Origin: Flammula alnicola
Taxonomy: Eukaryota; Basidiomycota; Agaricomycetes; Agaricales; Strophariaceae
DNA: 64,000 nucleotides
Assembly: GCA_015499995.1 (NCBI GenBank)
Contig: JADNRV010000039.1
Span: 300,873 to 364,872 of the forward strand
Direction of reading: 5' to 3'
The notes under the pieces were generated by a model. That model did no database searches. It was not told the DNA's origin and worked only from the letters and a program-made list of their open reading frames with translations. The translations under genes were made by a program, and so were the position numbers. How positions within the stretch are numbered: position 1 is the first letter of the stretch; each line of letters starts with the position of its first letter. Positions 32,561-44,871 of the stretch are shown here, one piece after another.

Positions 32561-34300
32561 TTGTATCGCATTTTCGATCGATTTTCAGGTCTTTCTCTTA
32601 CCTAAGCTCATTGAGAATCTCGGATAGCAGACCACAAATGGTAATTCCCAAAAAGATAGAAGAGTGTTGAAAGAGAGAGAGATATGGAGGTATATATACA
32701 TAGGTACGACGATGATGTCTATAAACCAGGACTAAATAATATTAGACTGAGAGCCTGACCGAAATATGAGTAAATCCTGAAAGCTACATGGGATATCTAT
32801 CTGAGATGCAAGCGAAAGCAAGGAAAGCAGGCATATGGTAGTGGTGGATAGAGGAGGTTTTGGAGGCCAAGTCTAGTGGCGAAAGCGATGGTGGAGTCCT
32901 GAAAATTGAAGGATATGGGGCCGGCAGTGTGCTTCCCAGACAGAGAAAAAGTATTAAAAAAAAGGGAAAGAGACGGCCCTGGGGTAGGTGGGAGAGCAAG
33001 AGTTAGGAGGGGCGACATTCATGTCGAGAATTTTGATTTCTAAAATAGGAATCCCTGTGAGCAGAGAACACTAGTCACCTTTAGGAGACGACGTACTGTG
33101 CGTATTGTCAATTGTGATGGGTCTTGGGATGACGATGGAGGCTGCAGGCAAGAAACATTGGTCTTCTGTGAGCGTGAAAGTGTAAAGTAGACTCACCGAC
33201 ACCCGGTATACCATTGGTTGAGCTTGGGGCATGAAAGAAGAGGGGGTTTTTGACAGGGCTCTTTGTAGCTGAAAGGAATTGTCTTTAGTTGGGCGTTGAC
33301 AAGGACTGAGTTGGGTTTGATTGACCTTCGCCTCACTCTCCGCTGCTCGGTGGGCGTACATGTTCGGATGCAACGATACACTCTGCAAGCTGGTTGCTTG
33401 TGGTAGTGAGTGTAGAGATGATGAGACACTTGGAAAGGCAATGAGGTTGGAAGGGGTGCCTTTAGAGGAGGACACGTCGTGGTTTGGCATTGTGGACACT
33501 TGGTCCGGTGAGGGGATCAGGAGGTTACAAGTGTTCTGGTTGATTTATAGGCTTTGGACGGCCATCGACAGCCATCGACATGCAACACATGACAGGTTAC
33601 CGGTTAAATCTCACGGACAGATCTGAAAACGGCAATTTGGTGAGATCGTGCCAGATTTTGGCCAGATTCACCATTTACCGTGTACTTCATTTCCCTTGGA
33701 TTCACTACACTTTCAATTTGATCTTTCTCTATTTACACCTCCAGAATCCTGATAACACTTCCTCTCAACCCCCGATTCAGCTGCATTATCAAGATTTCTG
33801 ACGGCAGTCCTTCCCAACCTAAAGATGAAAACAATCGCACCCCTTCTATCGAGGCCTCGAGGCCTCCCTGCTTTCTCAAAGGCCTATTAATATCATCCAC
33901 CAGTCTCGTCAAAGAAAGCCCAATGCAATTTACATAAATTATGGGGTGCTCGTCCTTGAGTTCAGATGCCGCATTCCCAGTTACTTGATCATCATCCCTG
34001 CATCACTTTATTTGTCCGACCACAGACCTTTTTCATCACCCAGGTTATCCTCGTTTCCTCGCTTTGTCAAAACCTTCTCTGAGGCTTCTCCCATTAGTGT
34101 AATCTCCCAACTTAAATATGGTTAACGTTCTCTTATCCCCATCGCTCGTGCCCACACTATTCAACAATAGCTCAACGCCTCTCAAGCAGCCTCAAGGTGC
34201 AAAATCATTGTCGCCGCTATCCTTGATATCATGCATGGTTACCGAATATATGTTGTCAGACCTGCAGGGACAATATTCAATGACTTCTGCAGCCCATAAG
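32561..34300. other. Long stretch without a supported gene
   Basis: A minus-strand frame at 33071-33499 (142 codons, Ser/Pro-rich, MSTMPNHDVSSSKG) is followed by possible splice sites and could be a small gene, but no motif supports it. The rest shows short frames only and no clear repeats. Confidence 0.3.
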
Positions 34301-34534
34301 GTAGGGCTCATGCACGATCTTCTTACATCACGTGATATAGATGGATTTTTGAAAACGAAATAGCACTCGCACCAAGGCAGAATTAAAAATTTCGTCTGCG
34401 CCAGGCGACTCACTTTTTAATTTGGAATCGACTGGCATGGCCAGATCTTGAATTTTGTCCCCTTAAAAGCGCTATTAAAGTTCTACATTTTGAGGGGCCA
34501 CACGTGACGTGGGAAGGTCGTGCATGAGCCCTAC
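34301..34534. mobile_element. MITE with GTAGGGCTCATGCACGA inverted ends
   Basis: The ends read GTAGGGCTCATGCACGA on both strands, followed by similar CATCACGTG/CGTCACGTG boxes. If the target is TA, the element proper begins GGGCTCATG. The interior contains AAATAGCACTCGCACCA. There is no coding capacity. Confidence 0.75.
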
Positions 34535-34659
34535 CATCCCCGAGCGTCCCGCCACTAGGCCGCATTAGTCTAGCCAATGCAGGTAAGTAGCGGGCCATCA
34601 ATTGCTCTCGGTATGCTGTGATTCTCAAGGTAAGGTAGGGCTTGGGTAGGGCTCAAGTA

Positions 34660-34919
34660 GGGCTCATGCCTCACCACGTCATGTGATGGGCTTTGGCGGG
34701 GAATTTGATGGGAAACTGGCGCAAGTCGTCAGTTTGCAAAGTAAATAGCACTTGCAACACCAGAAAAATAAAAAATCTGGCTTCACCATGACCTAGATAT
34801 TTAGCATATAAAAGGACCTGTGGGGCTGAAATTTTGATTTTTTGCGAGTTACAAGGGCTATTCAATTTCTCGTCCAAAATATCGAGATGTCACGTGGCGT
34901 GGAGAGGTCGTGCATGAGG
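34660..34919. mobile_element. Second, diverged MITE of the same family
   Basis: The left end GGGCTCATGC follows TA at 34658-34659. The right end GGTCGTGCATGAGGGC mirrors it. The interior shares AAATAGCACTTGCAACACC with the neighbouring copy at 34301-34534. Its right tip overlaps the first unit of the 274-bp tandem duplication and lacks a TA, so the end has been altered. Confidence 0.6.
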
Positions 34920-35461
34920 GCAGCTTCGCCATACCCAGGGATTTCCTTCTGAGGCAGCCTGGGAAAGCGACCGATTTGCGATCAATTCTCAATCACGTGA
35001 CCAGATGAGCCGAATTGAGACAAGTCTCATGCGCCACCGAAAGCTCAGCCAAAGCTCAGCCAGAATAGTTTGCCTAAATAAGACACTATTGGCATCTTTT
35101 TCTTTTTCTGAGATTGTGGATGAAAACCCTGGGCCCAAAAGCACACAGATTTGCTTCTGGAACACCCTGGGAATGACCAATTTTTCCATGAGGGCAGCTT
35201 CGCCATACCCAGGGATTTCCTTCTGAGGCAGCCTGGGAAAGCGACCGATTTGCGATCAATTCTCAATCACGTGACCAGATGAGCCGAATTGAGACAAGTC
35301 TCATGCGCCACCGAAAGCTCAGCCAAAGCTCAGCCAGAATAGTTTGCCTAAATAAGACACTATTGGCATCTTTTTCTTTTTCTGAGATTGTGGATGAAAA
35401 CCCTGGGCCCAAAAGCACACAGATTTGCTTCTGGAACACCCTGGGAATGACCAATTTTTCC
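34914..35461. repeat. 274-bp perfect tandem duplication
   Basis: Units 34914-35187 and 35188-35461 appear identical base for base, starting ATGAGGGCAGCTTCGCC and ending GACCAATTTTTCC. Both contain CCTGGGAAAGCGACCGATTT and GGAACACCCTGGGAATGACC. The short open frames inside are duplicated with them. Perfect identity indicates a recent duplication. Confidence 0.93.
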
Positions 35462-36091
35462 GCAAGATGGGTTTCTACCTCCTGTAGTCTTTGATTAAAC
35501 CCCCCTTTAATGACTGCTGAATCAACCCCCGAAATATAAGTACTGATACAACTAAATATTAAGTACTGATCCAACTTTAATAAAACTACAAGGCTAACCC
35601 CTGTTATATGATGTTCTGAATCAACCCTGCTTTTTGAAGTTCAATTCCAGCAATATTGAACTACTGATTCAACTAGAATGCATCTCCTGATATAACCCTG
35701 AATTACATGTTCTGAATCAACCCCTCTTTTCTATATCTAACTACTGAATCAACCCTGGTATTTTATTTATTGCATCTCCTGATATAACCCTGAATTACAT
35801 ATTCTGAATCAACTCCTCTTTTCCATATCTGACTACTGAATCAACCCTGATATTTTATTTTTTGTAGTACTGACTCAATCTTTCTTGTCTAGCTATCTAA
35901 ACTTCTGATTACAAGCCTACTTAAAGGTGTATTAGAGTCCTAGATCATGGGTCACAGACTATGTAGTGTAAGATTAGGATACCAGTACTATCTTTTATAA
36001 TAAAAGAGCTCAGACTCTTTTCCACAAGACAAAGAACTGTTTTGATTGGCTATTTCTTTCTGGGGACAAAAACACAGAAGTGTTTTGATTG

Positions 36092-36659
36092 TAGTGTTGC
36101 TGAAGTTCAGTTCTGAACTGACGCAGAGAACCGGAACTGACAGAACCAAACTGAAAGTTCAGTTCAGTCCTGTTCAGTTCTCGACTTTCTTTTGTCAGTT
36201 CAGTTCTCGGTTCGGGCACCTGGCCAAAATGCCTGAACCGATTGTGAACCAGTCAGAACTGACCTCTGAGAGCATGAAAGAACCTTTGAAATAGACCAAG
36301 AAATGATGGAGAAACATGAAAATCATCTCGAGGAACCCAAAACAGGCCTCCGAGATGCTTCACGGCATGTGTTCCGGAGTTTAAAAGCAGTCGGTTAATG
36401 CCGGATATGCAAACTTTCACGATATTTCTAATTTCCGCCTGCAGAACACTTCAAAAAAAGATGAAACGTTCACATTCTGATTGAACAAGAGTTTACTTTA
36501 CATTTTCCGAACTTAAAGTTAATTTATTTTCAGTTTTTCAATTTTTTTAACAGTTCAGCAGTTCGAACCGGTTCAGTCCAGTTCTGTCCAGCAAATTTTC
36601 TAACAGTTCAGTTCTCAGTTCAGGCGAGAACCGGACTGAACTGAACTTCGGCAACACTA
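36092..36659. mobile_element. hAT-type MITE nested in the 2.9-kb element
   Basis: 568 bp flanked by the 8-bp direct repeat TTTGATTG (36084-36091, 36660-36667). Terminal inverted repeats start TAGTGTTGC and continue GAAGTTCAGTTC. The subterminal regions are packed with GTTCAGTTC/GAACTGAAC and AACCGG motifs. No transposase. Confidence 0.93.
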
Positions 36660-37309
36660 TTTGATTGGCTGTGGCACATTTGTACTCCAATTCACAGGTC
36701 CGCACTAGTCAATTTAATAAATTGGTTTATACTTCAATATGTGAATAAAACATTGTAGGCAGATTACACTGTGCATGCATGTGGACATATTCAACTTATT
36801 TTATTCTCATTCATTTGAGATTCATGCTTCAGACCTTGTCCAAGCCATTATATAGTTAGGAACCTTCTTTTATCGCAAGTAGGTATCAATATTATAAAAC
36901 TATTATCCTCACCTTGGACAAACTAAGTAAACTAAACATTGATTTGGGTGTTCGCGGCCTTAGATACCCGTTCTTATTTTCAGCTGATTCTTGCCAAGCA
37001 GGCCCCATTTATTCATAGCTACTGGTACTGAGCATGTACTATTTAACTAGGCAAATGAGAAATGAAATCCTCATGTGTTTGCAAGGGTCCCTGCTGTAAG
37101 GAACTAAATCCAAATGGAGGAAAACTGGAATGGATTGGGAAGTCAATGCAATGTGTTGACTCTACAGAGAAAATACCTAAGAACTACGGGGTTTATAGAA
37201 TAAATGAATAGGAGGATGACTGGAATAAATAGAAGGATGACAATGAGGAAAGGAGGATGACTGGAAAAGTGGAAGAGATTCTTGAGAGATTCAGAAAAGT
37301 AAGAAACTA

Positions 37310-37553
37310 CTGTACCATTTTAATTAGTTCGGCCGGGGGTGTGACCTGTGACCATGTGGACGAAATTTGTACATTGGCCAAGTTGACCTGTGACCTGAGA
37401 CACATACCAAAAATTTGGCCAATATGCGCTCCGGAGGTACCAACTGATCTGGAGCGCCGGCCAAAGTGTTTGTGACCTGGGACAACCGTCCGATTTCGGC
37501 CACATCCACAAGCCCTGTGACACGTGACGGCCGAATTAATTAAAATAGTACAG
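37310..37553. mobile_element. TA-flanked MITE, CTGTACTATTT tips
   Basis: 244 bp between TA at 37308-37309 and TA at 37554-37555. The ends read CTGTAC(C/T)ATTTTAATTA and continue .TTCGGCC, with two mismatches between arms. The interior has GTGACCTGTGAC-like repeats. The tip resembles the MITE at 22122-22397. Confidence 0.88.
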
Positions 37554-38081
37554 TATACTAGGAATAAGATTTAGACAAGCCATAAATTTGGAAAGATAAA
37601 TATAGAATCTGGAATGGAATCTGTACGAAGATTCATCACACCTGCTCAAACCCAAGTGAACGATAGTGACTCATTCATTTCAACAAGAACCATCTTTCTC
37701 TTCAGTTACAGACTAAGCTTACAGTAGCATAATGGAGACCTGATTGCTTTGGTGGCATAGTAAAGTAGAATAAGCAGAGTCAACAAAGGCTAGTGGTGGT
37801 ATGTGGCCAAGATGTAGCTTATCTACAATTGATCAAAGAGAATCAATGGTTATATTCCAAATACTTATAATAAGTAAGAAATGCAGGGTTGAATCAGTAC
37901 TTCAATACACCAAAAATCCAGGTTGACTCAATACTTTTATTATACAAAGTCTGGGTTGACTTGAGACTTTTTAGGCTAGAGTCCAGGTTGACTCAGTAGT
38001 TTGAGATATTAAAGTCCAGGTTGACTCAGGACTTTCAGTACATTGAATTTCCTGGGTTGGGTCAGGACATCTAGAATAGTC

Positions 38082-38213
38082 GATTCAGCACTTATAAAAT
38101 GCTGATTCAGCACTTATAAAATGCTGATTCAGCACTTATAAAATGCTGATTCAGCACTTATAAAATGCTGATTCAGCACTTATAAAATATTGATTCAGCA
38201 CTTTTATAAAGGG
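38082..38213. repeat. 22-bp tandem array, about six copies
   Basis: GATTCAGCACTTATAAAATGCT starts at 38082, 38104, 38126, 38148, 38170 and, degenerate, 38192. The first four are perfect. It lies in the right subterminal region of the 2.9-kb element. Confidence 0.92.
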
Positions 38214-38410
38214 GGTTGGATCCAGAGTCACTAAAATCCAGGGTGTCTCAGTACAATAAAAACATGTAGATCAGACTTATAAAAATGTTGTATCAGTACT
38301 TCAGATATTAAAAAATGGGGGGTGTCTCAGTACATTTTGGTCTGGATGATCAGCACTTAGTAAACCCGGGTTGAATCAAAGACTACAGGGGGTAGAAACA
38401 TATTTTGGAA

Positions 38411-38636
38411 TTTTTCCCTGGGAAAGCGACCGATTTGCGATCAATTCTCAATCACATGACCAAATGAGCTGAATTGAGACAAGTTTCGCGCACCACCGAG
38501 AGCTCAGCCAGAATAGTTTGCCTAAATGAGACACTATTGGCATTTTTTTCTAATATTTCGGATGAAAATTCTGGGCCCAAAAGCGCACAGATTTGCTTCC
38601 GGAACACCCTGGGAATGACCAATTTTTCCATTGAGT
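38411..38636. repeat. Diverged dispersed copy of the 274-bp unit
   Basis: From CCTGGGAAAGCGACCGATTT to GACCAATTTTTCC it follows the 34914-35461 unit in the same orientation, with substitutions and small deletions (it lacks one AGCTCAGCCAA repeat and part of the TTTTTCT tract). Confidence 0.85.
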
Positions 38637-38757
38637 GGAGAGCCAGTTCAAAACTTGGAGGGATGAGGGCCATTGCTTCGCATGGCAACACAAGGACCAG
38701 GTGGCCCAGGCCATCTCGAAAATCTCAGGTAGAAAAGAGTAAATAGAAAAACTTTGA

Positions 38758-41330
38758 ATATATTTCATAAGGTATACAACAAATGAAATGAAATATGGGA
38801 GTGAAACGAGGACAAGAGAAAAAGGAGGGTGCATATCAACATGAGTAACACACATCGTCGCCTCTCCTGCTGCTGCTTGTCCTCATCCTCTCCTTGTCAT
38901 CGTGTCGCTGCTGCCAGCATTCCCCTCGTTGTCACTGCCATAACGGGGCAACAGCAGGAGGGCCCGTGTTGCTGGCGTTGCTTCCATCTCGTTGTGCTGC
39001 TGCTGCCCCCACCTCGCCGCCGTTGCTGTATTTGAGCAGCAGCCGTCATGCTGCTGCTCCTCCCACCTCATCGCCGTCGTGCTGCTGCCATGGCTTTGAT
39101 TTCATTGTCACCGTATCCAAGCAGCAGCCATCATGGTGCTGCTCCTCCCACTCCCCCCAAGTCACCGGCGCCGTATCTGAGCAGCAGCAGCCGTCATCCT
39201 GCTGCCACTGCTCCCAACTTACCGTCATCGTCTTATCCCAGAAGCAGCTGTCGTGCTGCCCTGGTCCTGCCACCTCGGGGTTGTCATCACCATATCCCAG
39301 CAGCAGCAATGGTTCTGCTTCTGCCACTGCACCCACTTTGTCGTCCTCGCGCATATGAGCGGCGGCGGCGGTCGTGCTGCTGCCGCTGCTGTCACCCCGG
39401 CGTCGTTGTTGTATCTGAGCAGCAGCACTAGGTGTGCTGCTATTTTGGAGTTTTGACCTTCCACAACATCTCTTGACCTTATCAAGTATCTAGAACCCTT
39501 TAATTTGATTCAGACAATAATTATGCAATGTTATTTTGCATTCAATACACTTAGAATAAGACCAAAGTAAGATTATCGATCTCAAATGACCGAAATCACC
39601 TCCTCCTAATGCAAGATCTCAGCAAGACTTGATAAACAAACTGTAGAATTTTAATCAAACACAGACTTTGAGTTTAATACTCTATGCTTCATTGCTAAGG
39701 TATCCCAATAATTATTTAGCCCTCGAACGAGGTGGGGGTGCCTCGGAGACGTTCGAAATGGAGAGGGGCCAGTCTGATCAGTCCGAGTTTGAGTCTCGGA
39801 AATTGCTGGATAACAGATCAATGAGGTCGAACATCATTAATCATTCTTTCCCCACCTCTTCCTTTGCCTTTCCCTCACCCGCGCTCTCCCTCAAAGCATT
39901 CAAAAAAGGTAATTGAATTGTTTTTCATTCATATATGGACTTATCTAATGATTTTTCACTCGAATAGGTCCTATATCACATGAACAACCAATGCAGATGT
40001 CATGTGCACTGCGCTGTGAGGGATGTAGGTAGGTACATCTGACAGCACGACGATAGAAGCAAGGTGGCCAGGCAGCAAGGATGATGAGGATGGAGGCAGG
40101 AAGGCGAGCGAGGCGAGCAGGTCTGACGGTGATAATGCCGCGGCAGTGAGCATGCTGCCACGCTGCTGCTAGCATAAAGACACTACTGCTGCAATGATGA
40201 TGCCACCGCCTGATGCCACTGACACTGCAGTTGCAGACCACGCCGCCGGTAACTGAGCCTGACGATGCACTGATGTGTCACGATCACACTGCTGAGGCAC
40301 AGCGATGCAAGGTGACGATGTAGAGCAGGCAATGGGTGGAAGGCGACGTGAGATAGCGCGGGGGTACGAGGTGGACACAGCAGGTTGCACGATGCACCGC
40401 GGCAGCACAGAATTGGATGTATAGCCTTGTAAGTCTTTTTCTGATTGTTAAGTGGACGAATATGTGCATATTGACCTTTTTTTACAGCTACGTATTCGCC
40501 ATCGACATCTGCCTCTGGACAGCCCAGCACCACGTCTCCGCCGCTGAAATCATACCCTGTCGCACTGCAGATATCCACCCCGCTCTCTTTCCCATCGATG
40601 TTCAACCAGCATCAACAGCAGTACCAGCACCAGCAGTACCTCAATCGCCATCAGTGCCAGCCTGGGATTGCGCAGGCCATGCTGGCGAGGCTGTCGACCT
40701 CATTGATGTCTTCTGTTGACTCCAACTTGAGCTCGACGACGATGAGTACGAAGTCGACGCCATTGCAGACGCCTACACAGGAGGATGACAATGATGATGG
40801 CCATGCGGTGTATGCGCACAAGGGTGCAAGGCACGGTGTGGAGATGCAGTGACGACAGCGAGGTGACAGCAGCGGCAGCACCACTGCTGCTGCTACTCGG
40901 ATGCGGCAACCGTGATGCTGTGGAAGCAGCAGCAGTGCTCAGAGATGATAACAGTGAGGTGGCAGAGGCAGCGGTAGCACAATGGCTGCTGCTTGGATAC
41001 GATGACAATGGCGAGGTGGCAGCAGCAGCAGCGTGACCGCTGCTGCTGCTCAGATATAGCGTTGGCGATGAGCGGCAGCAGCACCCTGCTATTGCTGCCA
41101 GATACAGCAATGACGTGGGTGGAGCAGCGGTAGCAGTGGGCGCTGCTGCTGCTGCCTGGTTACAGCAGCGACAATGAGCAGCAGCAGCAGTGATACGACG
41201 AGAAGCAGGAAAAATGAGGATGAGCAGCAGCCACAGGAGAGGCGCCTATGTGTGTTATGCACATCAACATGCGCCCTCCTTGTTCTCTCATCTCGTTTCA
41301 CTCCTGTATTTATTTTCTTTGCTAGTCCTT
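38758..41330. repeat. GCT/GCA-rich inverted structure
   Basis: At about 38790-38890 the sequence reads GGAGTGAAACGAG, AAGGAGGGTGCAT, ACACAC...GCGCCTCTCC-like text, and then becomes a GCTGCTGCC-rich tract to 39430. The reverse complement of 41320-41190 gives the same series (GGAGTGAAACGAG, AAGGAGGGCGCAT, AACACACATAGGCGCCTCTCC) followed by a GCTGCTGCT-rich tract (to about 40850). The arms are diverged. The long open frames (Cys/Ser/Pro or Ala/Gln repeats) come from the trinucleotide bias and have no domain. The middle (39440-40840) holds no recognised gene. Confidence 0.6.
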
Positions 41331-43214
41331 ATGACCAGTAGTAGCACAGTTCAAGTTTTGTACTTAATCTTTTCACTTCAGTGTCCAATCTAGAGTTTAG
41401 AATGTCATCCAAAGTCATCCTCGCTAATCCACCCATCCCTGACCCCGTGAGGCGCGCAAAGGGCGGCAATGGGTAGCAATATATTATTAGACCCCATGGG
41501 ATTTTTTCCCCTGCCCGAAACCACCCCCGATGATGAGCAGTACCCAAAATACTACCCCGAGCATCATTTCCTGCATTGTTGACAGGTGTTTACTATCAGC
41601 CCCGCCCCAAATGGGACCGTCATCCAAAAGTACATGCTGACGTGATGACATACAGTCATCATGTCCAGTCCAGTACATGCTGACTAATAGAAATCAGATC
41701 AGCACTCTCTGGGCCAAAATCTTTTCGAATTCAACTTCTTTAAATAAGTACATTGAGGACTCAGGATAGGGCTGAGCACAGGTGCACCTACAGGTTACCT
41801 GCATCCTTACCCACATTCTGACAGTCGGCCTACCACTGACAAGGATCCTCTGTCCTGGACTGTCTTGTCTCTTGTCAGGCCTTGTATGACAGTGAAACTA
41901 CACATTTATTCAAATAAGCTGCACTAATTTTGCAATGCACTTTTAAGGTATTTTTATACTTTCCAACACACATTTAGGTAGATCTTATTGTGAGTCAACT
42001 AATTCTCATTTGCACGCACATGTTAAGCTTGTGAGTTGAGCCACTTTCCAATGAAAGCCACCTTTTTCTTTAATAGTGCACTATATTACTTGACCAAGGG
42101 ACCCAAATTATATTACACAAGCTACATACTAGAAAAGTGAGCCTATTTTCTAAATGTGAGTTTATTTTCTAAGCACAAGCCTACTTTCCAAATGTGAGCC
42201 TACTTTCAGACTGGCTAGCCCTGGTATCCAGGTAAAGGCAATGTCAAATAATGACAAAGAATGTCGAAATGTAGGAAGTGTCTACAGTAATTCCCAAATT
42301 TCACATAGGAGGGTCTTTTACTAAGCTCCAAAATTATGATAAATGAATTCTACTCATCAGTAGCTTTTGATTGAGCCCAAGATCTCCATCGTCCGAGCAA
42401 TACTGCAGTGCTTTGCATATTTTTGTGAAGGTTGAAATGTTTCTGCACATGGTTATGTGCTGATGGTGCCTCTGCTATTACTAGTTGCTAAATATACTCA
42501 GCAGATTTAGTGAATGGTCAGCGCTTCCCAATCTCTCATTCAGATTCCCCTCACTTTGATAGTTTTAAAGTGATAATATGCCTTTCAAATTCAGTTGGCT
42601 CCTTGTGGCCTCTCAATTGCATAGATCATCCCAGTAAAGAAGTGAAAGAACATTTATTCATACTGGCAATAAGTGCCGCTTGTCGCCAACCTGCGGTTGG
42701 CTCCTCGCGGCAGGGACTGTCTCTACTTATGTATCCCAATTCCTGAACTTCAACTTGAAGGTGGAATTGACCATCACATGACTATAGATAAGATAAACGT
42801 AGCCATCAAACAAACATGTACAAAATTTCCCTCAGTTTTGATGCCAAAGAGTGACAGCGCTGGCGCTCTATTAGTATCAGAATATGTACGCCGCTACTTC
42901 GCAAGGCTGACAAATATCACGTGTTAATACTCATGTGACTATAGATAAGATAAACCTGTCCATCAAACAAACATGTACAAAACTTCCCTCAGTTTTGATG
43001 CCAAAGGGTCCTCCTGCAGAAGTCGGGTTAAAAACGAAACCCCTAAAGGGTCCTCGTAACTTTGGTTGATCTACCCTCTCAGTCTCTGTCATAGGTATTT
43101 CAACCCTAATACCCCTCTGATTTAACATGATAGCTGAACTCTAGGTAGCTAGCCTTTTTGCAGATACCTTGTACTCCGGTAGTCCACTCAAATATATCAC
43201 CCCTTGAAGATCTT
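41331..43214. other. AT-rich non-coding stretch with short repeats
   Basis: At about 42130-42210 it carries a GTGAGCCTA.TTTCTAAATG-like repeat (four degenerate copies of GAGCCTACTTTC). A direct repeat at 42779-43007 is listed separately. No gene recognised. Confidence 0.4.
42779..43007. repeat. Imperfect ~74-bp direct repeats, ~155 bp apart
   Basis: GACTATAGATAAGATAAAC, then CCATCAAACAAACATGTAC and CCCTCAGTTTTGATGCCAAA, occur at about 42779-42851 and 42934-43007 with a few substitutions. Confidence 0.85.
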
Positions 43215-44338
43215 TTACCCCCTGCAAGACTGAATATGAGCCCTAATCGCACTCATCACGAACACCAAGCAGCAGGTCTCAAACAGATCATCCGAACGTT
43301 CCCAAGCGGTGATACCATCGCCGCATCCCAGAGTGGCCAGTAAGTCATACTGACTTGTGGATAGGATTGCGGGTTTTCTTATTTCTTCATGAATACGGGA
43401 AGGGCCTGCCTCGCTGGGTTTTGTAGTTGTCGGGGCCTGGGTGTTTGCAATTGGGGAGTAACAGATGCCCACGTCTGAAATCAAGCGAGGTACATGCATG
43501 ACGCTGGCGTTGTTGCGGGCTTTTGCTATCCAGGTAAGTTCCAGTTTGTGGTTCTCGGGGAGATCTGACTTACCATATGTTGGACCAGCGCCGAAAGCAG
43601 GCAAGCCCCCATTACTTTGTACAAGGCCTGAGTACATAGATTCGTGCTCGCCAAAGTACCCTTTAAAGTACGGAAGCACCTGCGAAGGAGAGACAGTATC
43701 AAGGAACCGTTTCCGAAGGCCCATGTCTGGAACAGTGATAGAGACTACATAATTGCCGCTAAATTTTGATTGATCATATGTAATAAATAACTGACCACTT
43801 GTAGGCATCGCCAAGTATTCGGATTCATAAATGGCATTTGTATGAGCATTTGGTTATATTTACTATGCTATGGTAAGTGACTGAGTACAATAAAGATTGT
43901 GAACAACATACTAGAAGAAGTGGCAGCGAGAGGGATTCTCTGCGCAAAATGCATAGACGTTCCCATCCGTGGCGGCAACAATACGGCAGGATCACATCCC
44001 ACAAGATTCGTCAACAGAGCAGAGGCAAACCCATACGAGTTTTCGTGGCTGCATCCAGGTGAGAAACCCTCTGGGTTCAATGCGCTTTCCTCGTGACATT
44101 GGGCTAAACATCGAGACAGGTAAGTATCATCACAAAACATGCAAATAAAAACTCACTAAGCAACAATGACAAGTTGGTTTGTCAGTGGTGACCAAACGGT
44201 AAGCTCGTCGGTTGACTTTTGGAGGACAGAGAGAGAATCGAAGAGCCCAAGCTCATTGAATTTTTTGGACATGGTGGTACATGTAGGGTTTCCGTTTCTT
44301 TCAACAGGCAACTTATATATGGTTACAGGAGTTTTCAT
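43215..44338 (-). CDS. Unrecognised multi-exon protein
   Basis: From ATG 44338 (MKTPVTIYKLPVERNG) the frame runs to about 44158, then plausible exons continue (SRCLAQCHEESALNPEGF, NSYGFASALLTNLVGCDP, GTSMHFAQRIPLAAT). A long 3' exon contains QLFITYDQSKFSGNYVVSI, YFKGYFGEHESMYSGLV and LELTWIAKARNNASVMHV. Composition and splice-like borders (for example GTATGT..AG near 43900) support coding. The text TSGQLFITYDQS suggests a globular domain, but I cannot name it. The end at 43215 may lie beyond a further intron. Confidence 0.45.
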
Positions 44339-44437
44339 TGGCCTGTGCGTGTGCTAGACGGAGACAGTTAGTTTGCGGATCCTTCGGCTCTTTCCATTTC
44401 TTACCTTTCTTCTCTTGTAGATCATGTTTTTTAGACT

Positions 44438-44871
44438 TTGATAAGTGTATATTCACCTTTGCTACGTGAATTCAATATGCATCACTCGACAATCGAAGAC
44501 GATCGACATGAGAATCCCATGGAAAATGTTACAAGCCTAGCAACAAGAGTTGTGATTGCGACAATCCCGAGACACTGTCGTTGGCCCAGCAGCGAGCTCT
44601 GGCTCATGCAAATGACCTCTTGCAAAGTGTTGGACTTGACCCTGTCCTTTCTGTTTCACCCAGAGCGCCGCCGCCGCTCGACCCTACAGTTGAAAATATC
44701 TCTTGTGCATGGAAATATCCCTACGAGATACAGCCTGCAGAACCATTTTCTTCTTCTAAGATTTTAGCTGGTGTTGATGCTATCAACAGGCAACGTCGCA
44801 TCGCGGCCCTCGCTGATCACCCAATAGGCGCAATTGTGGAATATCCGGAAACAGGGACATCAGGAAAATGA
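44438..44871 (+). CDS. Unrecognised small protein gene
   Basis: A plus-strand coding-like stretch. The best frame ends with LLQSVGLDPVLSVSPRAPPP, then AGVDAINRQRRIAALADH and PIGAIVEYPETGTSGK before TGA at 44871. The 5' part lies in another frame (44438, MISVYSPLLREFNMHH), so at least one intron or a frameshift is needed. The YPETG motif is familiar from hypothetical proteins in mushroom genomes; function unknown. Confidence 0.35.

Larger units (their letters stand above)
35471..38399. mobile_element. 2.9-kb inverted-repeat element without coding capacity
   Basis: The ends read GTTTCTACC(T/C)CCTGTAGTC on opposite strands and continue TTTGATT.AACCC, about 32 bp with few mismatches. Inside each end is an array of a degenerate CTGAATCAACCC motif: forward at about 35510-35880 and reverse-complement (GGGTTGACTCAG) at about 37890-38370. 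The centre is AT-rich and contains a nested hAT MITE and a TA-flanked MITE. No clear target duplication was found, so the class is open. Confidence 0.6.

Noticed and set aside
38082..38213. Regular 22-bp array resembling a CRISPR
   Set aside because: No spacers, since units abut directly; it lies in the subterminal part of a eukaryotic transposon-like element, and no cas genes are present.
34914..38636. 274-bp repeats on both sides of the 2.9-kb element as LTRs of a retrotransposon
   Set aside because: The repeats do not start TG and end CA, one side is a perfect tandem, there is no gag/pol coding, and the element between them has its own inverted ends.
38829..39485. Several long open frames on both strands (Cys/Ser/Pro-rich and Ala/Gln-rich)
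   Set aside because: They come from GCT/GCA triplet bias, occur in all frames and have no domain or splice context.
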